A stretch of 64,000 nt of DNA, taken from the NCBI GenBank assembly GCA_014529385.2, contig CM043960.1:123160543-123224542 (forward strand), written 5' to 3'. Origin of the DNA: Adiantum capillus-veneris (Eukaryota; Streptophyta; Polypodiopsida; Polypodiales; Pteridaceae). The position numbers were made by a program, and so were the translations under genes. Shown here piece after piece: positions 1 through 12,325 of this stretch; within the stretch, counting starts at the first letter, position 1, and each line of letters starts with the position of its first letter. The notes beneath the pieces were generated by a model. It made no database searches and was not told where the DNA came from. It saw only the letters and a list, made by a program, of their open reading frames with translations.

Positions 1-71
1 TTTTCACAGATTGCAGGGCCGCCACCGCCTTCCTCCCCTCTCCCTCTTGCTTGGTGCCGCCACCCTAGGCC

Positions 72-74
<3 letters not shown>

Positions 75-109
<35 letters not shown>

Positions 110-195
110 CTATGTCAACAGAAGGCGAAATTCAGCTCTCTCTCTCTCTCTGTCTCTCTCTCTTTCCATACACACACACACACACTCACCCTCAC

Positions 196-237
<42 letters not shown>

Positions 238-346
238 CAAAATTCATCTCCCACTCTCTTTCCACACACACACACCCCTCAACCCCCCCCCCCCCTCTCT
301 CTCTCTCTCTCTCGCTCGTTCTATGTCAACAGAAGGCAAAATTCAG

Positions 347-411
<65 letters not shown>

Positions 412-412
412 T
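75..412. repeat. CT/CA microsatellite complex with 211-bp duplication
   Basis: Long CT runs alternate with CA runs. A unit beginning CGTTCTATGTCAACAGAAGG occurs at 106 and again at 317, so the tract is a 211-bp tandem duplication whose CT and CA parts have since changed length. The apparent Ser-Leu and Thr-His proteins here are only translations of the dinucleotides and are not called as genes. A C14-like run lies near 283-295. Confidence 0.85.
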
Positions 413-1085
413 ACATGTACACACACTTACATACACTACACGCATAAGCACACGCACACAATCACATACGCACCAACAACGCACACAGAGGGCACGCACA
501 AGAAGGAAGGAACCAAAAAAAAAAAGATTACCCATAGACGCATTGACAAAGAAGAAGGACGAAAAACACGCAACGACGACAACAAATCAAAGAATGACGC
601 CGAAGGCATGCCCCAGCCAGCACCGAAATTGACGGCCGCGCTACACCAACGCACCAGTGAAGCCTACAATTCGATAGCATCTTTGGCACAATGCACTTCC
701 TTAGTAACATCCGTTGGGTAATTCATTTTTCGTTTTCCAAGCCAAACCTTTGTCAAAACCATTTGTATATTCCACCTCTCTCTAGGTGATGGTCACAAAG
801 GCCCACGTAGGAGAATATCATTTTCTTATTTTTAAAACAAAGCACCGGTCAACCGTCCGAGACCCAGCTACCTCCTTTGTCTCCCCAACTTAGGTCCCTA
901 AACCTAATTAGTCTATACTAAACTAAGAATCATGCACCTATAGAAGATCACTGAGAGGTCACTATCACAGACGATTAGCACCTGAAAAAGAAGTCATACA
1001 CACACACACACATAGACTCCAAGGGTCACTACGCATAGGAGTAGGATCTTTGCACACATGAAATTTCCCTAGAGAACACACTATA

Positions 1086-1089
<4 letters not shown>
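413..1089. other. No gene seen; CA-rich then unique-looking DNA
   Basis: The first 80 bases are imperfect CA repeats, followed by ordinary AT-balanced sequence. I see no supported gene, RNA or element boundary. A short CA run lies near 1000-1012. Confidence 0.5.

Positions 1090-1118
<29 letters not shown>
1090..1118. repeat. (TC)n microsatellite
   Basis: Uninterrupted CT dinucleotides, about 14 units. It may lie inside the LTR that ends at 1703. Confidence 0.9.
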
Positions 1119-1120
<2 letters not shown>

Positions 1121-1703
1121 CGGTCTCTACCCTGTTCACTCCCCGTGACAAGTTCTGCGTGCACAAGCCTGGCATAGAGGCTGCTGGGGTCCGTTTTGTG
1201 CTTGCGCTTGTCACCGTCTATGAGCTGTTTTTGCTCCCTATGCACAATACACACACTAAAACTATATTTTGACCTTAGAGACAGATAGAGCACGTCTAGA
1301 GGAAGCTATAGAGCTCTTATGGGATTGAAACCGACAACCCTAAAATGGGTTGTTTATCTTATGTGCGATTTTGTCTAGTGTCAAAAACAACATTTGAGTA
1401 CATGAGAGTGTAGAGGATACTCTACCCTTGCTAGGTATTAAGTTTCATTTCGTTTGGAGACTTGTAGCTACACAAATTTGTCTTGATAAGGTTACATTAC
1501 AGAAAGTAGCTTTTTGGTGTCGGACACACACTTTAGACTTAGATAAGCAGGAGCATCATAGACTTGGGTTTTATGAGAGATTAGCTATCTCTTGTAGTCT
1601 CCATGCACTAGTCGGGTCAGTTACGTCCCATGGATTGACATTTTATGTTTGTAACTCACGCTTTGCTAGCATCAATATGGAGAGGCTTGGCCAACGACCG
1701 ACA
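1119..1703 (+). repeat. Probable 3' part of a 5' LTR (Athila/Tat-like element)
   Basis: The sequence directly upstream of the tRNA primer site at 1707 ends in CA at 1703, the expected LTR end. The LTR start is not identifiable because no second copy is present in the window, so the left limit given here is arbitrary. No coding signal is convincing in this stretch. Confidence 0.45.
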
Positions 1704-1706
1704 TTT

Positions 1707-1722
1707 TGGTGCCGTTTCCGGG
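1707..1722 (+). other. Primer binding site, tRNA-Asp type
   Basis: TGGTGCCGTTTCCGGG closely resembles the TGGCGCCGTTGCCGGGG primer site known from Athila/Tat-clade Ty3/gypsy elements, complementary to the 3' end of tRNA-Asp. It sits three bases after an LTR-like CA end and 360 bases before a retropepsin end of the same clade, which supports the call. Confidence 0.65.
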
Positions 1723-2080
1723 ACGAGGCAACCTAGACTAAAGAAAAACCCAAAATACTCACTTGAATTGCCATTACTTCCTCTAGTTTCGGCTAGAGTA
1801 ATACATTTTATGACTTTGTCACAGCTAAGAGGTGCTTGAGAGTAGAGATACTCGGTAAGGACCTCGAGAAATTTAGTTAGTAGGACAGACTAGGTAGAGG
1901 GTCCTTGAGACGAGCTAATGGTTGGTGAGGGTATCACCTAAGTAAAGAGTAGGAAGTTCAGATTGAAGGTTGAACTTTTTTCTTTCAGTAGTGTTTTTTC
2001 ATGTTCAGTAGGAGTAGGGTAAGTAGAAAACCAGGCTTACTTGAGAATGTGATAGTCACTTCCTGCACACTTTTGCCATT

Positions 2081-3166
2081 GTAGATTTTGGAAATAAACT
2101 CAACTATGAAATCATCTTAGAAAGACCATTTATGAGACAAATAAAACTAGTTCAAGACTGGGGCAATGATTAACTTTTCTTGAAACAAGTAGGGGAAATC
2201 ACCCTAGTAAACTTGAAAGATCATTCCTACAGAGATGTATTGAGGACACCAATACAAGAATTAGACTTTGAAACCTCTGTAGAGACTAAACTACCTTCAG
2301 GGATACATAAAGACACTTCAATTTGGATTTGTGGAGCTTCTCAGTCAGGAAATTTTCAAAGGGAAGACTACGATCTACACGGAGAGGTAAATAACACGGA
2401 ATATATACCGGAGCCATTCCCTAAACATTTGTTCAAACCCTTTGAATGGACTCAGATACAGTCACCAAAATGGAGGAAATCCTATGAAGGTTCGGAAAAT
2501 GCAAAACAAATAGACCTACTAGAGTCTAGAGAAGATCCGAGACTTACATACATAGCTATGGATTTGTTGCAAGATGAAGAAAAGATTCTCATAAGGACGT
2601 TGGAATATAAGGACGTTGAAGGAACATAGATATGTTTTTGCATGGTCATATAGGGATCTCAAAGGAGTGGATCCTACAATATGCCAGCACACCATCCCTA
2701 TGAGAGATGATGCCAAGCCAAGTAGACATATAATGAGACCTTTGCCAAAAAAATCAAAGAAGAGATAGAAAAACTCAAGGAAGCAGAGTTTATGTATGAG
2801 ATAGAACACACATATTGGGTATCACCAATTTTTTTGGTACCTAGAAAAAATGGCAAACTCAGAGTGTGTGTAAATCTCAAAAAAGTGAAGTCGGCCACTA
2901 TACAAGATAACAATCCTCTTCCCATCACTGATCACATGCTAGAATGAGTAGTGGGCAAGGAAGCTTATAGTTTTTTAGACGGCTTCTTTGGGTACAACCA
3001 ACTGACAATAGATCCCAAGGACCAACATAAATAGCCTTTGCTACAGAATGAGGAATTTTGGCCTATAAAGTCATGCCCTTCCACTTGACCAATGCACTAG
3101 CAACATTTCAAAAGCTGAGCCATGCCTTCAAGGAATATCAGCAAAATTTCTTAGAAGTATAAATAC
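2081..3166 (+). pseudogene. Athila/Tat-like Ty3/gypsy protease-reverse transcriptase remnant
   Basis: Frame 2 opens with the end of a retropepsin (ERPFMRQIKLVQDWG near 2120), then a 149-residue open linker (2180-2629), then FAWSYRDLKGVDP (near 2638), a block typical of the region between protease and reverse transcriptase in plant Athila/Tat elements. After a shift near 2722 come RT blocks: WVSPIFLVPRKNGKLRVCV, then FLDGFFGYNQ, then YKVMPFHLTNALATFQ. Stops include TGA at 2945-2947 and a Trp-like position changed to TGA. Gag is missing: only about 360 bases separate primer site and protease. Homology ends at about 3166, exactly where the YxDD catalytic motif should follow, so the enzyme is dead. 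RNase H and integrase are not found downstream. Confidence 0.8.
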
Positions 3167-3291
3167 CAACACTTATATTTTCTATACAATCCATCTAATA
3201 CCTTTTTTGCATGCACCTACACCCATCTGCATCTTAGGCATGCCAAAGAGGGACTTTTCCAAAATTGTGATTTTCCAGGGCTCATTGCTAC

Positions 3292-5757
3292 TTGGTTGTA
3301 ACTTGCCAGAATGGTCTAACTTTTGAATGTGATCATACATTGTTAGGTTCTCTCTTATCTACCTTAGAAGCTCCGAAGAAAAAGACCATGAAGCAAAAAT
3401 TTACTGAACTCCCACCATATCAGCTAGAGGAAGACTGCTTCAGAGAGGCAAACGTCACCAGGTTGGCAAAAGACCAATTGGATAGCCAACATGTCAACGA
3501 CGAAGTACAGATGCTACCAAGGGAAGCTCATGAGTTCATCAAAGAACAAGCAGTCCAACCACTTTGGGAAAATATTGGCCTTAAGGACTACATAGAAATG
3601 GACCCTTGTGGTGTCAATTACAAAAGAGCATATGAACTCTTGCACAGTATCATAGAGGAAGGACGAGCCACCATATCTGATCTCAATGGCTCTCCTATTG
3701 AAGTTCACATAATAGAGGACCAAGTGGAAAAAGCAATCAAGCTTCAGAAAGAAGGAAAATTTATGAGGGATAGATAGCCACCAACCAATGGTATTTTCAC
3801 TAGCCGGTCATCCTCCTTTTCAAAATTGAAGCAAAGGGAAATAGAGCGGGCACTATGGCTCTATCATTAGCATTTTCACTTCACTGAAAAGTGATCGCCA
3901 AGGTATACAATTCCCAATCATTCCGTGGCTTCCAACTTCATGTAGAATCAAAGAAAGAGGGGATAACAGAGGTGAACCATGCACAATCCATCTACACAAC
4001 CCCACTCATGTGAAGAAGCCATAGAACATCACATTTTTAGGATCTCTAGAAGTGCTCACTAGAGTTGCCTATCACACTATAGACCATCTATCGCCTGCCC
4101 CAAAGCAATATTTATGGTTTCTCAACAAGGCAGATAAAGAACCACAAGTGCAACCACGGGCTCCATCAGTGGCAACAAGACTACGGACTCAATTAGTTGA
4201 TGTACAAGGTCAAGCACCCACATCTGCAACAACAAAAGAAGAAGGTAATTTAGAGAGGAGGAAGTGTGGTAAGAGGAAGACACTTCTCTTAAAAGAAAAA
4301 GAAAAGAGAAATGGATAGCTAAAGTGGATGAAGTAAATCAGACAAAGAAACATAGGTCTACATTAGTTATTGAAGAACCAGAACAAAGGGCAGCAAAACT
4401 CAAAAGAGAGAAAGCAGCTTTTGAGCTAGAAAGATGGATCGAAGGAGATCTTGAAGAAAAGTGGAAACCATCTCCCAGAAGAGTCAAACTTTGAACTAAA
4501 CACCCAATGTTCGATGAAAAGGATGACCCTTGGGCTGGCCTAGAACATCTCTACCATAAAGAGGAATGATAACGAGAACATGCCCAGGCACAAAAAGAAG
4601 ACACTAAACATACTCAGGAGGGTTCAGCGAAAGAACCAAAAAACCCTACTTAAAAAGTTCCACACTTCTCTCCCACAAATACACCACCTCAGCAAGAGAC
4701 TACATAATAGGAGGCCACTCCCATTGCTACTAATCTGGAACTCGATTTTGAACCATTTAAAGAAATTGTCAAGGATCAAGAGAATAAACCAACTAGTCCC
4801 ATAATGACACCAACTCTTCAAGACAACCAACCAGATGAGCCAATGACTGAGACTTATGACACACAAACGGATTAGCCAGAAGCAAGCAACACAAAAAAAT
4901 GGAGAATTTAGAGGACATAGTATGCCCACGATGTAATAAACAAAATGAAGGATGAAATCTATGCTCGCCACCTACATCTACATAGTGTATACAAGCGTCT
5001 ACGGCTCAGTGAGGAAGGGTTAGACTTGGCCAATATATATGTTGAGTCATACAAAGAAGCCATGGAATTCAAAGAACAAGAATTGGCTGAACTAATAGCA
5101 AAGACAACAACGAATCTAGAAACACTCTAGACAACAAATAAGCAACACGAGCAACAGGTCACAAAGGCCATTTTAGCTCTACACAAATCAGAGGCTACGA
5201 TACAACGCCTACAGATTCAACTTAGCATTGCAAATAGACAATTATCCCAAATGGAAGCAAGATGCCAAGAACAAAATGCTCTTTTGAATCACCTAAAGGA
5301 TAACCCAGTAGTAGATACACTACAGGGCATAGATTTTGCCTATCAAACAATGGAGTAGAACGTTAAGGACTTAGAGATGGAGCTAAAGCTAGAGCAAATC
5401 CAAAGAAGAGGATTGTGACTCAGCTTCATGCATCGAGAGGAAAACCATCAAAAGCATATTGCCCAGCTTAACAAGGAGTTAAGCAAGATTAAAGAAGCTG
5501 CCGCAACACACGTAACCATGTCAAGAGATGAGCAAGTCACTACCACAATGAAAGATAAGGATACCCTTTAGTTCATGGATTTTGAAGTGCCAACCGCAAA
5601 AGAGACAAGTCTTCCTGAGATTGCATTTCTCAAGAAGAAGTGGAACCTTCTTCCACCACTCCAAAAAGCTTGACTGTTGAGGAGGAAGCTATTTTGAAAA
5701 AACAAATAGAAGAGAAAACATAGACCATGTGGAAGGAGGCAATGCAATGGGAAGAAT
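3292..5757 (+). pseudogene. Unidentified degenerate coding region with coiled-coil C-terminal half
   Basis: Most of the stretch reads in frame 1 with scattered stops. It starts with a 161-residue open stretch (3292-3777), passes through a frame-2 stretch (4052-4318), returns to frame 1 near 4261 with Lys-rich sequence (KRKRKEKWIAKVDEV), and from about 4945 encodes heptad-like Glu/Gln/Leu-rich helix (for example EFKEQELAELIAKTT and IAQLNKELSKIKEAA). At least four stops in the helical part are TAG or TGA. Composition and length look like protein code rather than random sequence. I do not recognise a family; a gag or accessory protein of the flanking retroelements, or an unrelated dead gene, are all possible. 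Confidence 0.4.
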
Positions 5758-5889
5758 AGACTATACACTCAATCAATCTCAATCTACTCACGCCCTCCAC
5801 AATCAATGAAATGTTGCATTAGCAAGCTCTCCTTTATTCTCTCATTAATTTGAAGTCCTCCAAATCAAAGAGAGACTGATCAAGGATCT

Positions 5890-7086
5890 CCAGGCATCTT
5901 ATGGTCAGTTTCAATGCCACAACTGGAAGAAGTTTGGACACATGGTCAAGGATTGCAGGTCCAAAACCAAGCATGATGGTGGCAATCATGGAGGATTCAA
6001 TGGCTATAAAGGAAATGGAGGCTATCAACACAAAGCTCATGCTCATTTCATCAATATTTCAAGCTATGGTGGTGAGACACCCTAGCTCTATCCAAATTTT
6101 TGTTGCAAGCTTCAACACTTCCAAGCCACATCACAACTCTTCTATTTGGTATCCACACAATGGACTACACATCACATGACATAATATTTTTATTGGATTG
6201 CATACTACACTCCTCTCCAACACCCACTTGAAGTCCTTATGGGGGATAGCAACATTCAATATGCTCAAGGATATGGCACTGTTACCATTACCCTACCCAA
6301 TGGAACTATAGCTCATCTAGACAAGATATACTATGTACCTGGTCTAAAGTAAAATCTCATCTCAATAAGAGAGATCACATCCAAGGGCAGTATAGTTTCA
6401 TCCACACATGATAAGTGCATCCTGCAAACACTTGACATCAATCACAAGCCTTTCTCTATCTCTTGTCCTAAGGAAGAGCGTTTATATCCTCTCAGCTCCA
6501 GCAAGGTTGAAGCTAAGGAAATTGCCTCTGCCATCAATTCTCCTAAGCAAGAGGAAACTCTTACTTGACAGTATCGATTGGGGCATATCTCGCAACAAGT
6601 GCTTAAAGATATTTAGAAGAAGGAGCTAGTAGTGGGTCTGCCAACCACAATTACACCAATCACATTTTGTGAAGCTTGCATATTGTGCAAAGCTAAGCAT
6701 TTTAAATTTCCAAGGTCAAAGTCCCATACGACTCATTCTCTTCAACTCATCCACTTAGATTTGTGCGGCCCAATGCAGACAGAATTACTCATCGGGAACA
6801 AAAATTTTCATTGAACACTTCTGTATATTTCTTGGCAGATAAAAGTGCAACATTTATCAAATTTCAGGCATTCAAAGTTGCAGTGGAGAAACAACTGGAT
6901 AGAAAAATCAAGGCACTGATGAAAGACAATGGTGGGGAGTACAAAACAAATGAATTTCAACGATACTATGTATCACATGGTATTCAATAAGAATTCACAA
7001 TTTCGGATCACCCTCAGTAAAATGGAGTCATCGAGCGCAAAAATCACACTTTGGTCAAAGTTGTCCACTGTATCATTGCTACAAAT
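5890..7086 (+). pseudogene. Copia gag end, protease and integrase N-terminal half
   Basis: A zinc-knuckle relic CHNWKKFGHMVKDC lies near 5920, with Trp where the second Cys should be. A protease end follows (GYGTVTITLPNGT near 6270, then YYVPGLK before a TAG). The GAG-pre-integrase zinc region reads CEACILCKAKHFKFP near 6672. Integrase core follows: Asp at 6758-6760 (HLDLCGP), Asp at 6925-6927 (KDNGGEY), Glu at 7033-7035 (NGVIERKN), so all three catalytic acids survive. TAA stops near 6988 and 7017 sit at positions that are usually Gln or Arg in the family. Homology ends at about 7086. Confidence 0.85.
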
Positions 7087-7957
7087 GAAAGGCAAAGTGG
7101 CCCTGCCAAATAGAGAAAACAACATATTTTAAGCGATAAACCGACAAAATTATATACTTGGCAACCATCTTTGCACATACTCCAAGCTGTACGCGATAAG
7201 AGAGAGACAGAGAGCGGGAGAGGGCAAGACAGCGCGTGCAAACGCACCTCCTAGAGCGGAGTGCTACACTGGCATGACGAGAGAGAAGAGTGGAGAGGAA
7301 AGAAGAATAAGATAGACACTGGGTGCAATCTCCCCCTGTGCAAGAGTGAGCTTTTTCATCTTGCACGTATTTATTTATAGATTAGTGAATTCTCAAATGA
7401 ATACATATTGACCAGCCGGACAATAATTGGTCATGGCTCATAAAGAGCACTTAAATGATAAAATATATTATCCTTTTGCATAATCCTTGGCCTTTTCCAC
7501 CTGTTAGTTGCATAAAATATCAAAAATATCAATTTCATAACATACCTCTACCTCTCCATTGAAAAGCAACTATCCTTAGTTGCAAAGATAAAAATCTGCA
7601 AACAATACTTGTCAAAAACAGTAATTAGAAATCTTTGTCATAAATATCACATTTTAAAAGAAAAAATGAAAGTAAATAACATTGAGTTATATGCCTGCTG
7701 TCATCCACATACTACCTATTCTAGTGTCCCATACCACTAGAATAAGTGGTATATGTCATACCCTGAGGAATCAAGATATCATTGGTCACACTCATCATTC
7801 AATAATTAATTCTCAACAATCTCAAGTTCAACACTATCCCAATAGAAAATCATCATTTTTCCAATCCAAATCCAAATCCAAACATCTGCCAACCTATACC
7901 CATTTTAAATCAAAATCCAAATATCCTTCATTTTGTATACCCGGGTAACAAATCATA
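7087..7957. other. Foreign segment interrupting copia integrase
   Basis: The copia reading stops after the integrase Glu and resumes at 7958 in the region just before RT. About 870 bases lie where roughly 240 would be expected, so this is an insertion combined with loss of copia sequence. On the minus strand near 7560 a purine run (GGAGAGGTAGAGGTA) is followed by TGTTATGAAATTG, which could be a polypurine tract and LTR start of a minus-strand LTR element; this is a weak suggestion. An 8-bp perfect inverted repeat (ATACCACT) lies at 7731-7752. No gene is recognised. Confidence 0.45.
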
Positions 7958-9889
7958 CCAGTTGAAGAAAGTCGAACGAAGCTTGATGCTCCTGGTCTTA
8001 AAGTTATTTTTATTGGATATTCTGACACTTCCAAAGGCTACAAATTCTATGATCCTTCCTCCAAGAAAGTAATTGTGAATCGTGGTGCTACTTTTAATGA
8101 ACAACTTATGGGAGGCTCATGGTCCATGGATGATTCTGATGATACTAAATCATTGCTTAAGGCTTTTCCATTTCTTTCAGATAAGAGCAGATTCCTCTTC
8201 ACAACCATCCATTCCAAATGTTGCCAATGACGATATTGATATTTTTGTTGATCTGCCTATTGATTTTGAACATGGCTCATGCCATGTTTATGATGACAAT
8301 ATTGTTGATAATTCTTTTTCTACTTCTGAAGATCCTGTTACTTATAATGAAGCTATCTCTTCACCACAAAATGATCAATGGCAAGAGGCTATGGAAGCAG
8401 AGTACGATTCTCTTATCTCTAAAGGTACATGGATACTAACTGAACTACCTCTTGGTCGTACAACTATTAAGTGTAAGTGGGTGTATAAGACAAAAGTAAA
8501 AGAAGATGGATCTTTTGACAAGTTCAAGGCACATTTAGTTGCAAAAGGTTACTCCCAAGTAGCTGGTGTTGATTATCAAGAGACCTTTTCACCAGTTGTT
8601 CGCATTGCAAGTGTTCAAGTTTTATTGGCATTTTTTGTTCAATTTGATTTAGAAGCTCATCAAATGGATGTGTGAACTGCTTTTCTTAATGGTGAATGGA
8701 AGAGGAAATTTTATATGGAACAACCAGAAGGGTTTGTTATTCCAGGTAAAGAAGACCTTGTTGCTCAACTTCATAAGGCACTATATGGTCCCAAGCAAGC
8801 CTGGTATACAAAATTTGATCTTTTTCTCACCTCTAAAGGATTCATCTCTTGCTCTTCAGACCCCAACTTATACATAAAACTCCAAGGTAGCAGTTTTGTG
8901 ACTCTTGCTCTTTATGTGGATGATACCATCCTTGTTTCCAATGATTTGGGATTTCTTGAACAAGTAAAAAATTTATTATCTTCTGCATTCGATATGGTGG
9001 ATCGTGGAGAGATTCCCTCATATCCTGGCATTCAAATCCAATGGAACCATACAAAAGGTGTTTTATTTCTTTGATAGTCAAAGTTTATTGCAGATACTAT
9101 TCAAAAATATGGTATGGAATCTGGACATTCAACCAACACCCCTTGTCTTGCGAGCTCTACGAAGAACACTTTTGGCAATGGTGGTCAACTTGTCACAAAT
9201 CAACCTTATGCTAACTTGATTGGATGTTTTCAGTTTGTTAGAATTAACATTCGTCTATATTATGTTTGTTGCTAATTATCTTGGACAACACCTTGCACAT
9301 CCTTCTCTTAAGCACTGGTTGCATGTATTGAAATACTTGAAAGGCACTATAGATTTTGGTTTGGTCTATCGATGACAACTCACATCAAATTCTATGCAAT
9401 TTATTTCTCTTTTGGGTTACACAGGTGTAGACTGGGCAAGCTCACATTTATCTATGCGATCTATTAGTAGGAATTGCTTCTTTATAAATGGTTGTCTTGT
9501 TTCTTGGACCAGCAAGAAACAAAGTTGTTGCAGTTTCTACGACTGAGTCAGAATATGTTGCGGCATCACTTGCAGCTTGTGAGCTGATCTGGATTTCACA
9601 AATGCTGGTTGTTATTGGTCACTCTCCTCTTTCTAGCACACCCTTGCAGTGTGACAACCAAAGTGCTAGTAGTCTTGCAAAAGACTATGTTCAACATAAT
9701 AAGTCAAAGCACATTGTTGTCCATTATCATTATGTCAGGTATGAAGTATGCAAAGGAACCATTATGGTTGAACATTGTCCAAGTGACCAGATGATTGCAG
9801 AAATTCTTACCAAAGGCCTCAATGAGTCACGTTTCATCCTCTTGTGCTCAGAGCTTGGAGTTGCTTCGGCCTCACTCTTTCTAGATTAG
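7958..9889 (+). pseudogene. Copia reverse transcriptase and RNase H
   Basis: The first block (IGYSDTSKGYKFYDPSSKKV near 8012) is the copia integrase-RT linker. RT runs from about 8330: WQEAMEAEYDSL, KCKWVYKTK, LVAKGYSQ, DYQETFSPVVR, and the intact catalytic YVDD at 8913-8924. TGA at 8673-8675 interrupts QMDV-TAFLNG, normally Lys or Arg. Stops at 9072-9077 and a frameshift near 9250 follow. The last open stretch, 9488-9889, holds RNase H: VSTTESEYVAAS, LQCDNQSA, and the SKHI block, ending with ILTKGLN. This half is much better preserved than the first half. Confidence 0.9.
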
Positions 9890-10594
9890 CTTCTCTGCTA
9901 TTGTAATAGCTTTGTACATATGACATTGTAATCCTATAGGTACTATTCACTATGCACACTCCACATTTGCACATTGTGATCTCTGAATCACTTGTATATT
10001 TGTACATAGAAGTACAATCCACTTTGACATCATCATCGCTGGTTCATATTTTCACATTGTATAGGGGCTTCGGTTTTTCCCTTGAACTCCCCAAGGGTTT
10101 TTTCATCCAAAGCTAGAGACCTTTGTTTGAGTGGGGATGCTGGAGCTATATATGTCTCACTCTACTCAACTTGGTTTCACCTATATATTTGTATCTTGTC
10201 CTCAATATGAATCAATCTTTGGGAGCATACATGGTGTGTCTCTTGTCTCGTCTCTCTCTTTCTCTCTACATCTCAACAATATAAGCTCAAGTGAAAAAAA
10301 TTCTAAGATACAAATCACCTTGAATTAGGTAATGAGAACATACTAAAACACTTTCACAACAAGCTCAAGTGACTAATCATAAAAGATACAATTAATCACC
10401 TTGAATTCACCAAAACCGCGTTGCACAAGTCGATGAAAGAATATTTAAATCGCGTCATTAAAGAACCAAACCTCAATTCTTTTGATGATGGAAGAGCATG
10501 TACAATAGTGATCTTGAGATGTAACACTAACTCTCTCTCACTTGCAATGTATAGCATCAAAACTATATGCAACAATATATGAAACACAAAAATA
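9890..10594. other. Copia 3' end and possible 3' LTR; no gene
   Basis: The purine-rich GAGTGGGGA at 10129-10137 precedes a TG that may open the 3' LTR (about 10138 onward). CT-rich text lies at 10240-10265. Without a 5' LTR to compare, the LTR's right end cannot be fixed. Confidence 0.4.
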
Positions 10595-10690
10595 TGGTGA
10601 CCACACTTGGTCTCTCCTCACGCATAGAGTGTTGGGGTTCTATGGTGGTCACACCTAGTCTCTCCTCACGCATATAATATTGTGGTGCTA
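10595..10690. repeat. 48-bp tandem duplication
   Basis: A unit containing TCTCTCCTCACGCATA occurs twice with a 48-base offset (starts 10595 and 10643), with several substitutions between copies. Confidence 0.8.
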
Positions 10691-10892
10691 TGTGAGAGAT
10701 GGTTTACAAGGAATGAGGAGGACTTATTTATAGATTGGATATCCCTCATTATTATTATTAATAATCCTATTTTACAAGCTAACACAAGTAGATTAGAATT
10801 TTTTGAATATCAAAATATGGTGGGTCTCCCTTATCTACTTGAGTCATGGATGTGGGCTCAAGAGAAGCGCACTATTGATGGTAGAAGAAGAG

Positions 10893-10897
<5 letters not shown>

Positions 10898-10961
<64 letters not shown>
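10898..10961. repeat. (GA)n microsatellite
   Basis: About 32 uninterrupted GA units. Glu-Arg repeat proteins predicted across it are artefacts. Confidence 0.95.
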
Positions 10962-10965
<4 letters not shown>

Positions 10966-12177
10966 TTTCACTATGTATAAGTTTTGGGATGAGGTGCCTT
11001 TTAGGATTATTTCAATGGATATTTGTGCTAGTAGATTAGTAACTTGAGAGATGATTAAGTCATGCACACAAGGTGCATTATATTGGACTTTACAATGGGG
11101 AGTTTCTCAAGAGAGATGAGAAATGAAAACTCTGTAAAATTTGAGAAAGTTTACCTATGTATACTGGTTGACAAAGTGATGAGTGTAGGTGACTCCTCCA
11201 TAGTTGCACTTGTCCTTGAAGTCCCGTCAAAGTGACAAATTTGGAGTACTTGTTGATGCTAAGACTCCTCCTTTGTAGAGGTTAACTTGGATTTCTATTT
11301 TATTTTTTGAGATTTTGGAATGGGTGAAGAGGGAATGGTAAGATGGGAGTGATTTAGAGAGAGACACGGATATGTGTGTAGAGACATTTATTCGAAGCTA
11401 TGGAAGTGAGGTGGGAGGAAAATGGTGAGGAAGGTGACAAAGAAGATGGAAATTTTTAGGTTTGAGTGAGAAATTTAGAGGATGAGTGGATGTGTGTATG
11501 TGGAAGTGTGTAGGGAGTGAAAGAGACTAGGATGACAAATCATATCTCAAAGCTACAAGCTCTAAAAATCATGAAAATATTTAGGCAAATTGATTAGTTT
11601 GTGGGATACCTTTTCTAGGTTGACCACTCCTTCAAATTCGAATTGAAAGTGCATGTCAAAAACTCAGCCAAATGATGTGTCCTTTCCCATTGCAAAAGTC
11701 TTGTAGTGTGACAGTAATCTCATGTGTCCTTTCCCAAGAGTAAGCTTCTCCATGCATGAGAGTATGACATAGGATACTCAAGTGATCGTGAACACATGTA
11801 TGGAGGAGGATTATTCTAAAATATGAAATATGTACATGATGAAAAAAAAACAAACTAGTGCATATACTATTTATGAAATTCAAAATAATGGAATCTCTAT
11901 ATGAATATTAAATTTAAAAAAAAATCAAAAATACAAGATATAAAAAATATAGGGGAATCAAGTGAGAGAGCCCTCATTTTCCTTTGTTGATGCAATTGTA
12001 TCTACTTGAAATAAAACAACATGCATGTAGAAAATACTTATCTAACAAAAAATGAATGACTGAGTCAAAAGTATTTTTGTGCATTTTTCTTAGCACAGAA
12101 ATCTTTAGTGAGGATTGTATGAGTAGGTTTATTCATAAAATATGGGGTATGCACAATGGTAATGAAAATTATGCAAG
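10962..12177. other. No gene recognised
   Basis: AT-rich sequence with no open stretch that resembles a known family and no clear repeat structure, up to the target site of the 12183-17497 element. Confidence 0.5.
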
Positions 12178-12182
12178 CGGTG

Positions 12183-12324
12183 TGTCAGGACAAGGGTAGG
12201 ACCAGTCACGGCCAAGGGCCAGGATGGACATGCAGTCAAGGGGGTCCCTATATTTAGCAGTCCAAGGGCCTATATAGGGCATGGCTGGGTGGAGATTAGC
12301 ATGTTCAGTCCCCATGTCCTTTAA
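12183..12324 (+). repeat. 5' LTR (142 bp)
   Basis: Starts TGTCAGGACAAGGG and ends at the base before the primer site; the terminal CA has become AA compared with the 3' copy. It contains a 9-bp word CCAAGGGCC twice (12212 and 12262), 50 bases apart. A TATATAG box lies in the second half. Confidence 0.9.
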
Positions 12325-12325
12325 C

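Larger units (their letters stand above)
5880..10137 (+). mobile_element. Degenerate Ty1/copia retrotransposon (body)
   Basis: Domains follow the copia order: gag zinc knuckle, protease, GAG-pre-integrase, integrase, reverse transcriptase, RNase H, then a purine-rich GAGTGGGGA just before a TG at 10138 that could start the 3' LTR. No matching 5' LTR was recognised upstream, so element ends are uncertain. Integrase is broken by unrelated sequence at 7087-7957. Many stops and a few frameshifts show it is dead. Confidence 0.85.

Noticed and set aside
11-721. 236-residue open frame rich in Ser-Leu and Thr-His
   Set aside because: It is a translation of CT and CA microsatellites, with no protein-like composition outside them.
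10858-11067. Glu-Arg and Ser-Leu open frames around the GA run
   Set aside because: Dinucleotide repeat artefacts. The same applies to 34815-35004 and 45287-45590.
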